A stretch of 64,000 nt of DNA from positions 1,426,001 to 1,490,000 of the forward strand of contig NZ_CP138920.1 of the NCBI RefSeq assembly GCF_047123815.1, given 5' to 3'. This DNA is from Maricaulis sp017643475 (GTDB taxonomy: Bacteria; Pseudomonadota; Alphaproteobacteria; Caulobacterales; Maricaulaceae). The translations under genes were made by a program, and so were the position numbers. Shown here one piece after another: positions 43,176-52,305 of this stretch. The notes under the pieces are model-generated. The model was not told the origin of the DNA, searched no databases, and worked only from the letters and a program-made list of their open reading frames with translations. The first letter of the stretch is position 1. Each line of letters begins with the position of its first letter.

Positions 43176-45032
43176 TTATTCGATGGCCGCTTCCTGTTCG
43201 TCGATCCAGCTGCGCATTTTTGCTTCCAGCGCAGAGAGCGGCATGGAGCCGTCTTCCAGCAAGGTGTCATGGAAAGCGCGAATGTCGAACTGCGCGCCAA
43301 GACGCTCTTCCGCTTCCGCACGCAGATCGCGCATCAACAGCTCACCGGTCTTGTAGGCCAGGGCCTGTCCCGGCCAGGCGATATAGCGAAGGACCTCGGT
43401 TCGAACATTATGCGGTGCCAGGGCGGAGTTCTCCAGCAGGCAAGCCTCAGCCTCCTCGCGCGTCCAGCCCATGTAATGCATGCCGGTATCCACCACGAGA
43501 CGGCAGGCACGCCACATCTCATAGGTCAGCCGCCCGAAATTCTCGTACGGCGTCCGGTAGAGTCCCATGTCGATGGCCAGGTTCTCCGTATAGAGCCCCC
43601 AACCCTCGCCGAAAGCAGTGATGTAGGTATTGCGTCGGAAGTCGGGAACATCCTCCAGCTCCTGCGCAATCGCGATCTGGTGGTGATGCCCCGGTACGGC
43701 CTCGTGCACACTCAACGCCGGCAACACATAGAGCGGACGTTGGGAGAGATTATAGGTGTTGACCATGTAGCCGCCGGCCACACCCGTCTCGCTATTGCCC
43801 GGCCAGTAACGCCCGGTCGTATAGGTCGGCGCCATGCTCGGCGGCACCGGGCGCACACCATAGGGCAGGCGCGGCAAATGCCCGAAAAAGGCCGGCATCG
43901 CATCATCCGCGCGCTTGGAAATCCAGGCGGCGTGCATCAGCAATTCTTCCTCACTCTGGGCATAGAATTGCGGGTCGGTACGCAGGAACTCCAGAAACTC
44001 TGCGAACGTGCCCTCAAACCCCGTCTCGGCGATCACCTCTTCCATCTCGGCGCGGATGCGCGCGACTTCGGACAGTCCGCGCTGGTGCACCTCCTCCGGA
44101 GAGGTATCCAGCGTCGTGTGATAGCGCACCAGCGACTGGTAGTATTCGCGGCCGCCCGGCACTTCGGAAATACCGATACTGTCGCGCGACCCCGGCATGT
44201 ACTGTGCATTGAAGAAGTCCAGCACTCGTTGATAGGCCGGAATGGCATGATCACGGATCGCCGCCAGCGCCTCTGCCCGCAGGCGAGCGCGTTCATCCGC
44301 ATCCAGCGCCGGGGACATATTGTCGATCGGCATGATCAGGACACCTTCCAGCACCGCGTCGGCCAACAGGCCTTCAAGCTGGGAGATGGCGCCTTCAGCA
44401 ATGATCCGCGGCTGGGTGAAACCGTCATTCAGGCCTGATGTCATCCAGTCGAGATTCTGACCGAAATAGCCGTCAATGCCCTCGATCCGGCGGATCCAGG
44501 CCTCGCCTTCCTCGATCGTGCGCGGGCGCGTCGAGGCGGCCGCGTAGGAGGGGGTGAAGAAGAAACCGCTGTCTGACAGGAAGGGGATGCGGCTGGTATT
44601 GTACTGGGACAGCTCGACCGAGAAGCGAAGGATATAGTCCAGCACGGCATGACTGACCTTTTCGGACTGGGTCAGCTGGCTGGCATCAATCGCCTCGAGG
44701 CGCTCCAGGAATGCGACATCCGCCGCATTATCGGCTGCCTGGGCATCCGCAGAGATATCATCCCAGGACGCCAACGCCTCCAGATCGCCCTCCTGGCCAC
44801 GACGGGTGTTGGAATTGGCTTCCTGGTGCGCTTCATAATCCGTAACCAGCTGGACAAAGGCCAAGCTGTCTTCGCTGGCATTTTCAGTCGGCGCTTCAGC
44901 AGCCGGGCTGCTGGTTTCTGCCGTGTCGCTGGCGACATCGCTGGTGGCCGGCGCGTCAGCGGACGGCGAACAGGCCGCCAGGGCCAACGCCATGACCGCG
45001 CTACCCGTCATCCAGAATTTTGTGCTGATCAT
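43176..45032 (-). CDS. Secreted DUF885 lipoprotein, zinc-peptidase-like
   Basis: Starting from ATG 45032 (GGGGTGAG ribosome site), 618 residues with a lipobox (ALAAC, Cys at about 21). The DUF885 signature ALSVHEAVPGHHHQIAIAQE is at about residues 432-451. It contains a HExxPGHH arrangement that is taken as a metal site. GEGWGLYTENLA and MRDLRAE are also typical. The family consists of large secreted proteins assumed to be carboxypeptidase-like zinc hydrolases. It lies 71 bases after an M61-like peptidase on the same strand, so both may process peptides for uptake. Confidence 0.85.
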   Translation of the reverse strand: MISTKFWMTGSAVMALALAACSPSADAPATSDVASDTAETSSPAAEAPTENASEDSLAFVQLVTDYEAHQEANSNTRRGQEGDLEALASWDDISADAQAADNAADVAFLERLEAIDASQLTQSEKVSHAVLDYILRFSVELSQYNTSRIPFLSDSGFFFTPSYAAASTRPRTIEEGEAWIRRIEGIDGYFGQNLDWMTSGLNDGFTQPRIIAEGAISQLEGLLADAVLEGVLIMPIDNMSPALDADERARLRAEALAAIRDHAIPAYQRVLDFFNAQYMPGSRDSIGISEVPGGREYYQSLVRYHTTLDTSPEEVHQRGLSEVARIRAEMEEVIAETGFEGTFAEFLEFLRTDPQFYAQSEEELLMHAAWISKRADDAMPAFFGHLPRLPYGVRPVPPSMAPTYTTGRYWPGNSETGVAGGYMVNTYNLSQRPLYVLPALSVHEAVPGHHHQIAIAQELEDVPDFRRNTYITAFGEGWGLYTENLAIDMGLYRTPYENFGRLTYEMWRACRLVVDTGMHYMGWTREEAEACLLENSALAPHNVRTEVLRYIAWPGQALAYKTGELLMRDLRAEAEERLGAQFDIRAFHDTLLEDGSMPLSALEAKMRSWIDEQEAAIE

Positions 45033-45103
45033 CTCACCCCTCCATTGGATCCAATTCGCCGCAGACTTGCGCGAACCGGACCCAAAGGGCAAGGGCGATG
45101 TGA

Positions 45104-46773
45104 TTACCGGCCGGCCAGAACGCGTGTGCAGGCCTGCCAATCCACATCATCGGCGACGATGATCTGTTGCAGGGGGAAGGTCTCGCCATTAGTCGGCAGA
45201 TAGCCGATTTCGCGAATTTCACCCTCATGCTCGACCCGGAAGACGCTTTCCTGGCTGGCATCGCCATAGGCACCGCCCACACGCTCGATCAGGAACATGC
45301 CCGGCAGAAAGCCCGCGCGTGCTGCATTGGTCCCGGGGTCAACCGCTTCGAGGTGACGGCGACCATCCTCAAGCGGATCGCCCCATGTCAGCCCGTATTC
45401 AAAGACCGGTTGATCCAGGGTCACAACCTCGCCACAAGCGCCAAACGCGTCAGCGGGGATATCCACCAGATTGCCCTGATTGATATAGCGCTCGACCTCT
45501 GCGCTCAGATCGATACCCGCAACCGCCTGTACCGCGGGCAGGAAAGCCTGGGGGCGGTGACGCCCTCTTCGACATTCAGCATGTGCTGGAAAACATCATC
45601 CAGATCGCGCTGCCCCTGCGTGGCCTCGCGGATGAGCGCCTCGGCCCGGGCGGCAAACATCATTCCACGCAGATACGGCAGGCGCTGATAGTCCCGCTCG
45701 GCCCAGAACCCCGTGGTGATGGCGGAATTGGGCTGGTCGTTGACCGGCGAGGTCCAGTATTCCTGCAAGGCACCATTCCAGGAGGCAATGGACTCCTCCG
45801 CGGTCCACAGGCCGCCATTGACGCCGACACGTTGGGTCAGGAACTCCGTAAAGCCTTCAGAGAGCCAGTATTCAGACGGCTGTTCATCACCATCAATCAG
45901 CCCACCCAGACGCAAGGGCATCCAGGTATGCGTGTGCTCGTGCGTCAGGATCTCGGTGAGCATGGACGGATCCAGATTGCGCGTGGCGAAGAAGGCGAAA
46001 CTGTCTCCCAGATTGGTTCCGCCCAGGCTCTGCCAGTTCTCCGGCGCATCGACCGGCATGATCGAGACAAAATACGGTTCCGCAGGCGTGTTCCAATAGG
46101 CATGACTGGCGGCAACCACACGCGCAACTTCGTCCGCAAACGCCTGCTCGCTCATCGGCCAGCCTTCGCCGCGAATGCCGGTGCGGATGGCAGCCCCGTC
46201 CAGCTCCGTTGTGAATACCTGATAATCCCCGGCGACCAGGACGCTGGGCATGATGTCATCCATCGTCGAAACGCCATGATCCATGTCACTGGCCAGGGTC
46301 CAGCCTTCCGGCGCCTGCAGATCCATGGTCACCGTCTTGTCCGACCCGAGGTCCGGCTCGGCGATCCACGTATTGCCGATCAGGTGAAGAAAACCGGGCT
46401 GCAGGATGGGGCGATAATTGCTTTGCTCGGCATTGGGCACACCCTGCCAGTCCTGCACAAGCTGATAACGTACGGTCAACGCGGCACCGGGCGCGTGGGT
46501 CAGCACGCGCACACGGGCCTCATCGCCCTGCGAAACATCTGCGCCCTCGACCACCAGCGACTCGATGCCGTTCCACAATTCAGACTCACCGCCCCAGTTG
46601 TCGGGTAAGTACAGGTCCGTGGACCCGTCTGTTTCGCCATCGAAACGAAGTTCCACCGTCACCACCGGGCGCGTATCCGCGCCTTCTTCGATCGACAATT
46701 GATAGTGAACTTGCGGCGCCGTTTGCAGCGCCATAACCAGAGCAGCCGCGCTGCTCGTCATCATCAAGGACAT
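45104..46773 (-). pseudogene. M61-like metallopeptidase (glycyl-aminopeptidase type), frameshifted
   Basis: From ATG 46773 there is a short signal peptide-like segment, a beta-rich N-terminal region, and a gluzincin core with ILTHEHTHTWMPLRLGG (HExxH) and SEYWLSEGFTEFLTQ (third ligand Glu). After MLNVEEGVTAP the frame is lost in five G at 45550-45554. The next frame continues QAFLPAVQAVAGIDLSAEV through a PDZ-like end (FEYGLTWGD, ARAGFLPGMFLIERV) to 45104. A sixth G restores 556 residues, matching the M61 family order of catalytic domain then PDZ. As read, the product ends at 45505, without the PDZ part. Confidence 0.82.
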
Positions 46774-46843
46774 TTTTGTTCGGTTCCCTCAGCCTGAGCC
46801 ACACGCCACAGGAGTATTGGTCCGAACATTACGAAATCACGGC

Positions 46844-47713
46844 CTATTTCCGAACCCTGTGTAATCCGAGGCGTTTGGTCACGATCTCATCCACCTTGCG
46901 CGCGGGCAGCATGCGCGGCAGCGACCAGTTCATGAAGCGCTGCGGAACGATGGCATAGCGGAAGCGCGGTTTGGCATCGGAGAAGGCGCGAAAGACGCGG
47001 TCGGCGATCTTGGATGGCGGGAAGCCTTCAGGACCGGACTTGGACATGTAATTGCGCAAGCGTACCAGCGCGTCATAGAAGATCGAGTTTTCATAGGCCG
47101 AGACATCCACCTCGTCGGACTTGGCCCAGATCGGCGTCGCCACCGCACCGGGGCCGATAACCACAACCTGGATCCCGAACACATTGAGTTCGCGACGCAG
47201 GGATTTCGAGATCCCCTCCAAAGCATGTTTCGAGGCGGCATAAGGCGCGAGGAAGGGTGCACCCATCTCTCCGGCCATGGATGACATCATCACGATGCGG
47301 CCGGGAGGCCCCTCCAGCGAAAGATCCGCCCCCAAGAGCGGCCCGAAGGCCTGGGTCACGCGCACCTGGCCGGTGACATTAATGGCCATCTGGCGCTCGA
47401 AATCCTCGATCGGCAGCTCCAGCAACGGCCCCGCAACAGCCACGCCGGCATTATTGACCAGACCGTTGAGCGTGCGTCCGTTGAGCGCCTTGCGCACCTT
47501 GACGGCGGCCGCATCGATCGCCGCCGGATCCGTCACATCCATCAACAGGGGCGTAACCTTGTCACCAAAGGCGTCCGTCAGGCGCTTGGCGTCCTCATCC
47601 TTACGGACGGCGGCAAACACCTGCCAGCCCTTGCCAGTCAGTTTTTCAACGCAGGCATAGCCGATCCCGGTCGAAGCTCCGGTGACGACGGCGGTTTTTG
47701 GCTGTTTGGACAT
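46844..47713 (-). CDS. Short-chain dehydrogenase/reductase (paralog 1)
   Basis: The 289 residues have the SDR features AVVTGASTGIGYAC, LVNNAGVAVAG, the catalytic Ser in MMSSMAGEMG, and Tyr-Lys in APYAASKHALEG. The region after about residue 195 (VVIGPGAVATPIWAKSDEVD, RFRYAIVPQRFMNWSLPRMLP) is shared with the neighbouring paralog at 47769. The substrate is probably a lipid or steroid-like alcohol or ketone, but this is inference. Confidence 0.87.
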   Translation of the reverse strand: MSKQPKTAVVTGASTGIGYACVEKLTGKGWQVFAAVRKDEDAKRLTDAFGDKVTPLLMDVTDPAAIDAAAVKVRKALNGRTLNGLVNNAGVAVAGPLLELPIEDFERQMAINVTGQVRVTQAFGPLLGADLSLEGPPGRIVMMSSMAGEMGAPFLAPYAASKHALEGISKSLRRELNVFGIQVVVIGPGAVATPIWAKSDEVDVSAYENSIFYDALVRLRNYMSKSGPEGFPPSKIADRVFRAFSDAKPRFRYAIVPQRFMNWSLPRMLPARKVDEIVTKRLGLHRVRK

Positions 47714-47768
47714 GGCGTTCTCCCTTTGCGGGCAAGCTAGTGTGTTTCCGGGCGAAAGCTATAGCGCT

Positions 47769-48638
47769 CTAGTCTTCGACAATCCCGGTGCGCTTGGCGA
47801 TCATGCGATCAATCCATTTTTCCGGCAGGAGCTTGGGCAGGGTCCAGTTGGCGAAGCGCTGAGGAACAACCGCATAACGCAAGCGCGGCGCGGCCTCGGT
47901 CAGGGCCTTGTAAATCCGGTCCGCGATCACTTCCGGCTCCAGCCCATTGGCGCCGATATGGCTAAGATAATCACGAAATCCGACCATCGGCTTGTAGAGC
48001 GGGGAATTGTGATAGGGCGTGGCGTCCACCTCCTGGGCCTTTTCCCAGATCGGTGTCCGTACCGGCCCCGGCCCGACCATCACGACATCAATCCCGTAGT
48101 GCTGAAGCTCGATCCGCAGGGATTTGCAGAGGCCCTCAACGGCGTGTTTCGACGCCACGTAAGGGGCCATGAAGGGCGCACCGAGCTGACCGGCCACCGA
48201 GGACAGCATGATGATCCGGCCCGGCTTGCCCTGGCGTTCCGGATCCATGCCCAGCAATCCGCCAAAAGCCTGGGTCACCCGCATCACACCGATGACATTG
48301 ACCTCCATCTGCCGCTGGAACTCCTCGATCGGCAATTCCATCGCGGGGCCGCCCAGGGCGATGCCGGCATTGTTGACGAGACCGGCAAGACGTTGCTCAC
48401 CCATGGCGTCATGTACGGCGCGGGCCGCGTCAGCAACGGATTCCTCGTCGGTGACGTCCATGACCAGCGCCGTCACGCTGTCGCCAAAGGCATCGCTGAC
48501 ATCATCCGCCTCCGCCTGGTCCAGCACGGTTGCAAAGACATGCCAGCCTTCGCGCACCAGCCGGGCGGTAGTCGCTCGACCAATACCGCTGACAGCGCCG
48601 GTAACGACGCCGTGTCGCTTGGATTCAGACATGGTCAC
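47769..48638 (-). CDS. Short-chain dehydrogenase/reductase (paralog 2)
   Basis: This protein is also 289 residues: GVVTGAVSGIGRATT, LVNNAGIALGG, MLSSVAGQLG, and APYVASKHAVEG. It aligns to the downstream paralog over its whole length without obvious gaps, including WTLPKLLPEKWIDRMIAKR at the end, so the two arose by tandem duplication. They are 55 bases apart and probably co-transcribed. Confidence 0.87.
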   Translation of the reverse strand: MTMSESKRHGVVTGAVSGIGRATTARLVREGWHVFATVLDQAEADDVSDAFGDSVTALVMDVTDEESVADAARAVHDAMGEQRLAGLVNNAGIALGGPAMELPIEEFQRQMEVNVIGVMRVTQAFGGLLGMDPERQGKPGRIIMLSSVAGQLGAPFMAPYVASKHAVEGLCKSLRIELQHYGIDVVMVGPGPVRTPIWEKAQEVDATPYHNSPLYKPMVGFRDYLSHIGANGLEPEVIADRIYKALTEAAPRLRYAVVPQRFANWTLPKLLPEKWIDRMIAKRTGIVED

Positions 48639-48717
48639 CCCTTTCTAGCCTGCCGGAGCTTAGGCCTGATTTGCGCGTCAGCCAAAACCGCCCGCCGCTG
48701 CGACCCATTCGCAACAA

Positions 48718-48736
48718 AATTAGCGTTTTCCTAATT
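48718..48736. promoter_or_regulatory. Inverted repeat in the divergent SDR/sdhC intergenic region
   Basis: AATTAG and CTAATT are separated by seven bases in the 236-base region between the divergent SDR and sdhC genes. This may be a regulator site for either side, but no known regulator could be matched. Confidence 0.3.
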
Positions 48737-48874
48737 CTGTCGGTATGTTGTCAGCGGCTTGCTGCGCTTGCGTTGACCCTGACATAAAGCGGCCTATTGT
48801 GCGCCTCAGACCCCTCTTAAACCGCAACGGGGCTTTGCGGTTACGTAAGCGGAACACTGAAGAAAGGCTGCCAC

Positions 48875-49267
48875 ATGTCTTCCGACTGGTCCGATCCGAG
48901 ACCGATGTCGCCACACCTGCAGGTCTGGCGCTGGCATGCGACCATGGCGTCGTCCATCCTCCACCGCGCAACCGGTATCGCCAATTATGTTGGTGCTGTC
49001 GCGATTGCCATCTGGTTCATCCTGCTGGCGCTCGGCGCCGAGGGCGCTGTCGCGTTCCTGTTCGAGGGCTGGATGGCCTGGGTGACGCGCTTTGGCCTGA
49101 TCGCCCTGACCTATTCGGTCAGCTATCACTGGCTCAATGGCCTGCGTCACCTATTATGGGATATCGGCAAGGGTTTTGATCCTAAAGGGTCGAACCGCCG
49201 CTCTGTCATGATCTTGCTCGGCGCGGTCATCCCGACCGCGCTGCTGTGGCTCAACCTGGGGAATTGA
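48875..49267 (+). CDS. sdhC: Succinate dehydrogenase cytochrome b556 subunit
   Basis: The 130-residue membrane subunit has SPHLQVWRWHATMASSILHRATG at the N-terminus (quinone-site Ser/Arg region), three transmembrane helices, and the heme-ligand His in SVSYHWLNGLRHLLWD. It anchors complex II and passes electrons to ubiquinone. It is the first gene of sdhCDAB. Its stop overlaps the sdhD start (TGATG). Confidence 0.93.
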   Translation: MSSDWSDPRPMSPHLQVWRWHATMASSILHRATGIANYVGAVAIAIWFILLALGAEGAVAFLFEGWMAWVTRFGLIALTYSVSYHWLNGLRHLLWDIGKGFDPKGSNRRSVMILLGAVIPTALLWLNLGN

Positions 49268-49647
49268 TGATGTCTGATTATCGCACCCCGACTTCGAAAG
49301 TGCGCGGCCTCGGCGCCTCCGGCCACGGCGCCGGACACTGGATCGCCCACCGCGTTTCCTCTGTCGCCATGTTCCTGCTGGCGCCGGTCTTCGTATGGAT
49401 GCTGGCCATGTCCGGCGCGCCGGACCCGGCTGCGACCCGGGAATTCCTGGCCTCGCCCGCCGGCGCCATTGTCACCCTGCTGACGTTGACTGCGGCCTTC
49501 TACCACATGCGTATGGGTATGCAGGTGGTGATCGAGGACTACATCCATAAAGCTGGCATGAAATTCACCCTGCTGATCGGCAATACGCTGCTGACAGCGG
49601 GACTGTGGCTCGCCACGGTTTTCTGCCTCGTCAAGATTGCGCTGTAA
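49267..49647 (+). CDS. sdhD: Succinate dehydrogenase membrane anchor subunit
   Basis: The 126-residue protein has three hydrophobic helices, HWIAHRVSSVAMFLLAP, and YHMRMGMQVVIEDYIH with the heme-side His. Two ATG codons stand in tandem at 49267 and 49270; the first overlaps the sdhC stop. Confidence 0.92.
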   Translation: MMSDYRTPTSKVRGLGASGHGAGHWIAHRVSSVAMFLLAPVFVWMLAMSGAPDPAATREFLASPAGAIVTLLTLTAAFYHMRMGMQVVIEDYIHKAGMKFTLLIGNTLLTAGLWLATVFCLVKIAL

Positions 49648-49659
49648 CGGACAACACAC

Positions 49660-51447
49660 ATGGCCGAATACAACTGGATTGATCACACCTATGACGTCGT
49701 GGTCGTTGGCGCTGGCGGCTCCGGCCTGCGCGCCGCTCTCGGTGCTTCCCAGGCCGGTCTGAAGACCGCCTGTATCACCAAGGTTTTCCCGACCCGCTCC
49801 CACACGGTCGCAGCCCAGGGCGGCATTTCCGCCTCGCTCGGCAATATGGGTGAGGATGACTGGCGCTGGCACATGTACGACACCGTAAAGGGTTCGGACT
49901 GGCTGGGTGACCAGGACTCCATCGAATATCTCTGCCGTAACGCGCCGGACGCGGTCTACGAGCTGGAGCACTGGGGTGTGCCCTTCTCGCGCACCGAGGA
50001 CGGCAAGATCTATCAGCGTGCCTTTGGCGGCATGACGCGCAATTTCGGCGAAGGCCCGGTCCAGCGGACCTGTGCAGCGGCAGACCGGACCGGTCACGCC
50101 ATCCTGCACACGCTTTACGGCCAGTCCGTGCGCAATGAGACGGAATTCTTCATCGAGTATTTCGCCCTCGACCTGATCATGGACGATGACGGTGTCTGCC
50201 GCGGTATCACCGCCTGGAAGCTGGACGATGGAACGCTGCACCGTTTCCGCGCCCAGAAAGTGATCCTGGCGACCGGTGGTTACGGCCGTGCCTATTTCTC
50301 CGCGACTTCGGCGCACACCTGTACCGGTGATGGCAATGCCATGGTCCTTCGCGCTGGCCTGCCGCTGCAGGACATGGAGTTCGTGCAATTCCACCCGACC
50401 GGCATTTACGGCGCCGGCGTCCTCATCACCGAGGGGGCCCGCGGTGAAGGCGGCTATCTGACCAATTCCAATGGCGAACGCTTCATGGAGCGTTATGCCC
50501 CATCCGCGAAAGATCTCGCCTCCCGCGATGTCGTCTCACGCTCGATGACCGTCGAGATCCGCGAAGGTCGCGGTGTGGGCGCCAATGGCGATCACATCCA
50601 CCTGCACCTGGATCACCTCGACCCGGCTATCCTGGCCGAGCGCCTGCCGGGCATCTCGGAAAGCGCCAAGGTCTTTGCCGGCGTTGATGTGACCAAGGCA
50701 CCGATCCCGGTCCTGCCGACGGTTCACTATAATATGGGCGGCATCCCGACCAATTATCACGGCGAGGTGCTGACCAAGAAGGGCGATGACCCGGATGCGG
50801 TCGTGCCGGGCCTGATGGCTGTCGGTGAAGCGGCCTGTGTCTCTGTCCATGGTGCCAACCGCCTGGGCTCCAACTCGCTGATCGACCTTGTGGTCTTCGG
50901 TCGTGCGGCAGGCCTGCGGGTCGGTGAGACCGTGACACCGGGCGCGACCCAGCCGGAATTCAAGGCTTCTGAAGGCCAGAACACGCTGGATCGCCTCGAC
51001 CGCTTCCGTAACGCCAAGGGCTCGACTCCGACGGCGAAGATCCGCCTGGAAATGCAGCGTTCGATGCAGACCAATTGTGCCGTCTTCCGTACCGGCGAGG
51101 TCCTCGATGAGGGCGTCGAGGCAATGAAGAACGTCTATTCCGGCATGCCGGACATTGGCATCAATGACCGCAGCATGGTCTGGAACACGGATCTGATGGA
51201 AACGCTCGAGCTGGACAATCTGATCAGCCAGGCAGCCGTCACCGTCAACGGTGCGGCCAACCGTGAAGAAAGCCGCGGCGCACACGCCCGCGAAGACTTC
51301 CCGGATCGCAATGATGATGAGTGGATGAAACACACGCTCGCCTGGTGTGACGAAAACGGCAAGGTCACCATCGACTACCGCCCGGTCCACACCTACACGA
51401 TGTCCAACGACATTGCCTATATCGAGCCCAAGGCTCGGGTTTACTAG
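49660..51447 (+). CDS. sdhA: Succinate dehydrogenase flavoprotein subunit
   Basis: The 595-residue catalytic subunit has the FAD-binding fold VVVVGAGGSGLRAALG, the covalent-FAD His48 in RSHTVAAQGG, the substrate-site HPTGIYGAGVLITEGARGEGG, and the C-terminal ESRGAHAREDFPDRNDDEW. It oxidises succinate to fumarate in the TCA cycle. Confidence 0.97.
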   Translation: MAEYNWIDHTYDVVVVGAGGSGLRAALGASQAGLKTACITKVFPTRSHTVAAQGGISASLGNMGEDDWRWHMYDTVKGSDWLGDQDSIEYLCRNAPDAVYELEHWGVPFSRTEDGKIYQRAFGGMTRNFGEGPVQRTCAAADRTGHAILHTLYGQSVRNETEFFIEYFALDLIMDDDGVCRGITAWKLDDGTLHRFRAQKVILATGGYGRAYFSATSAHTCTGDGNAMVLRAGLPLQDMEFVQFHPTGIYGAGVLITEGARGEGGYLTNSNGERFMERYAPSAKDLASRDVVSRSMTVEIREGRGVGANGDHIHLHLDHLDPAILAERLPGISESAKVFAGVDVTKAPIPVLPTVHYNMGGIPTNYHGEVLTKKGDDPDAVVPGLMAVGEAACVSVHGANRLGSNSLIDLVVFGRAAGLRVGETVTPGATQPEFKASEGQNTLDRLDRFRNAKGSTPTAKIRLEMQRSMQTNCAVFRTGEVLDEGVEAMKNVYSGMPDIGINDRSMVWNTDLMETLELDNLISQAAVTVNGAANREESRGAHAREDFPDRNDDEWMKHTLAWCDENGKVTIDYRPVHTYTMSNDIAYIEPKARVY

Positions 51448-51459
51448 GGGAAGATCACC

Positions 51460-52239
51460 ATGGTTCAGCTCACACTTCCCAAAGGCTCCCAGCCCAAGAA
51501 GGGCAAGTCCTGGCCCAAGCCGGACGGTGCCAAGAACACCCGCACTTTCCGGGTTTATCGATACGACCCGGAAAGCGAACAGGGCCCGTCCTGGGACACC
51601 TACAAGGTGGACATGGATGATTGCGGCCCGATGGTTCTCGATGCCCTGTTGTGGATCAAGAACAATGTCGATTCGACCCTGGCCTTCCGCCGCTCCTGTC
51701 GTGAGGGCGTGTGTGGCTCCTGTTCGATGAATATCGGCGGCCGCAACACCATCGCCTGCACCTCCGGCATCGAGGAGTATAACGGCACGATCACCGTCTC
51801 GCCGCTGCCGCACCAACCGGTGGTTCGCGACCTGGTGCCGGATCTGACACAATTCTACGCCCAGCACGCGGCGGTGAAGCCGTATCTGAAGACCGATACG
51901 CCGGCACCGGAGAAGGAGTGGCAACAATCCCCCGAGGATCGTGAAAAGCTGGACGGTCTTTACGAGTGCATCATGTGCGCCTCGTGCTCGACCTCCTGCC
52001 CGTCCTATTGGTGGAATGGCGACAAATACATGGGCCCGGCAGCCCTGTTGCAGGCCTATCGCTGGCTGGCGGACAGCCGCGATGAAGCCACCGGCGAGCG
52101 CCTGGACGATCTCAACGACCCGTTCAAGCTCTATCGCTGCCACACCATCATGAACTGCGCCCAGGTCTGCCCGAAGGGTCTCAACCCGGCAGAGGCGATC
52201 GGCGAGATCAAGCAGATGATGGTCGAGCGGGAAAGCTAG
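51460..52239 (+). CDS. sdhB: Succinate dehydrogenase iron-sulfur subunit
   Basis: The 259-residue protein has the [2Fe-2S] cysteines in SCREGVCGSCSMNI, and the [4Fe-4S] and [3Fe-4S] sets in CIMCASCSTSCPSYWW and CHTIMNCAQVCPKGLNP. It links the flavoprotein to the membrane subunits. It is the last gene of the operon, followed by a terminator. Confidence 0.97.
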   Translation: MVQLTLPKGSQPKKGKSWPKPDGAKNTRTFRVYRYDPESEQGPSWDTYKVDMDDCGPMVLDALLWIKNNVDSTLAFRRSCREGVCGSCSMNIGGRNTIACTSGIEEYNGTITVSPLPHQPVVRDLVPDLTQFYAQHAAVKPYLKTDTPAPEKEWQQSPEDREKLDGLYECIMCASCSTSCPSYWWNGDKYMGPAALLQAYRWLADSRDEATGERLDDLNDPFKLYRCHTIMNCAQVCPKGLNPAEAIGEIKQMMVERES

Positions 52240-52263
52240 GCCTGCTGACTCAGCAGAACCAGA

Positions 52264-52293
52264 AAACCCCGCAGTGTCCGCTGCGGGGTTTTT
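52264..52293 (+). terminator. Rho-independent terminator of sdhCDAB
   Basis: An 11-bp stem (52264-52274 with 52281-52291, loop of six) runs into a five-T tract, 25 bases after the sdhB stop. On the minus strand the stem is also followed by several T, so it can serve the convergent acyltransferase gene. Confidence 0.88.
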
Positions 52294-52305
52294 GCTGTGT
52301 GCCCT

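Noticed and set aside
50536..52143. Minus-strand frame of 535 codons opposite sdhA and sdhB
   Set aside because: Mirror of highly conserved sdh genes; no ribosome site and no domain.
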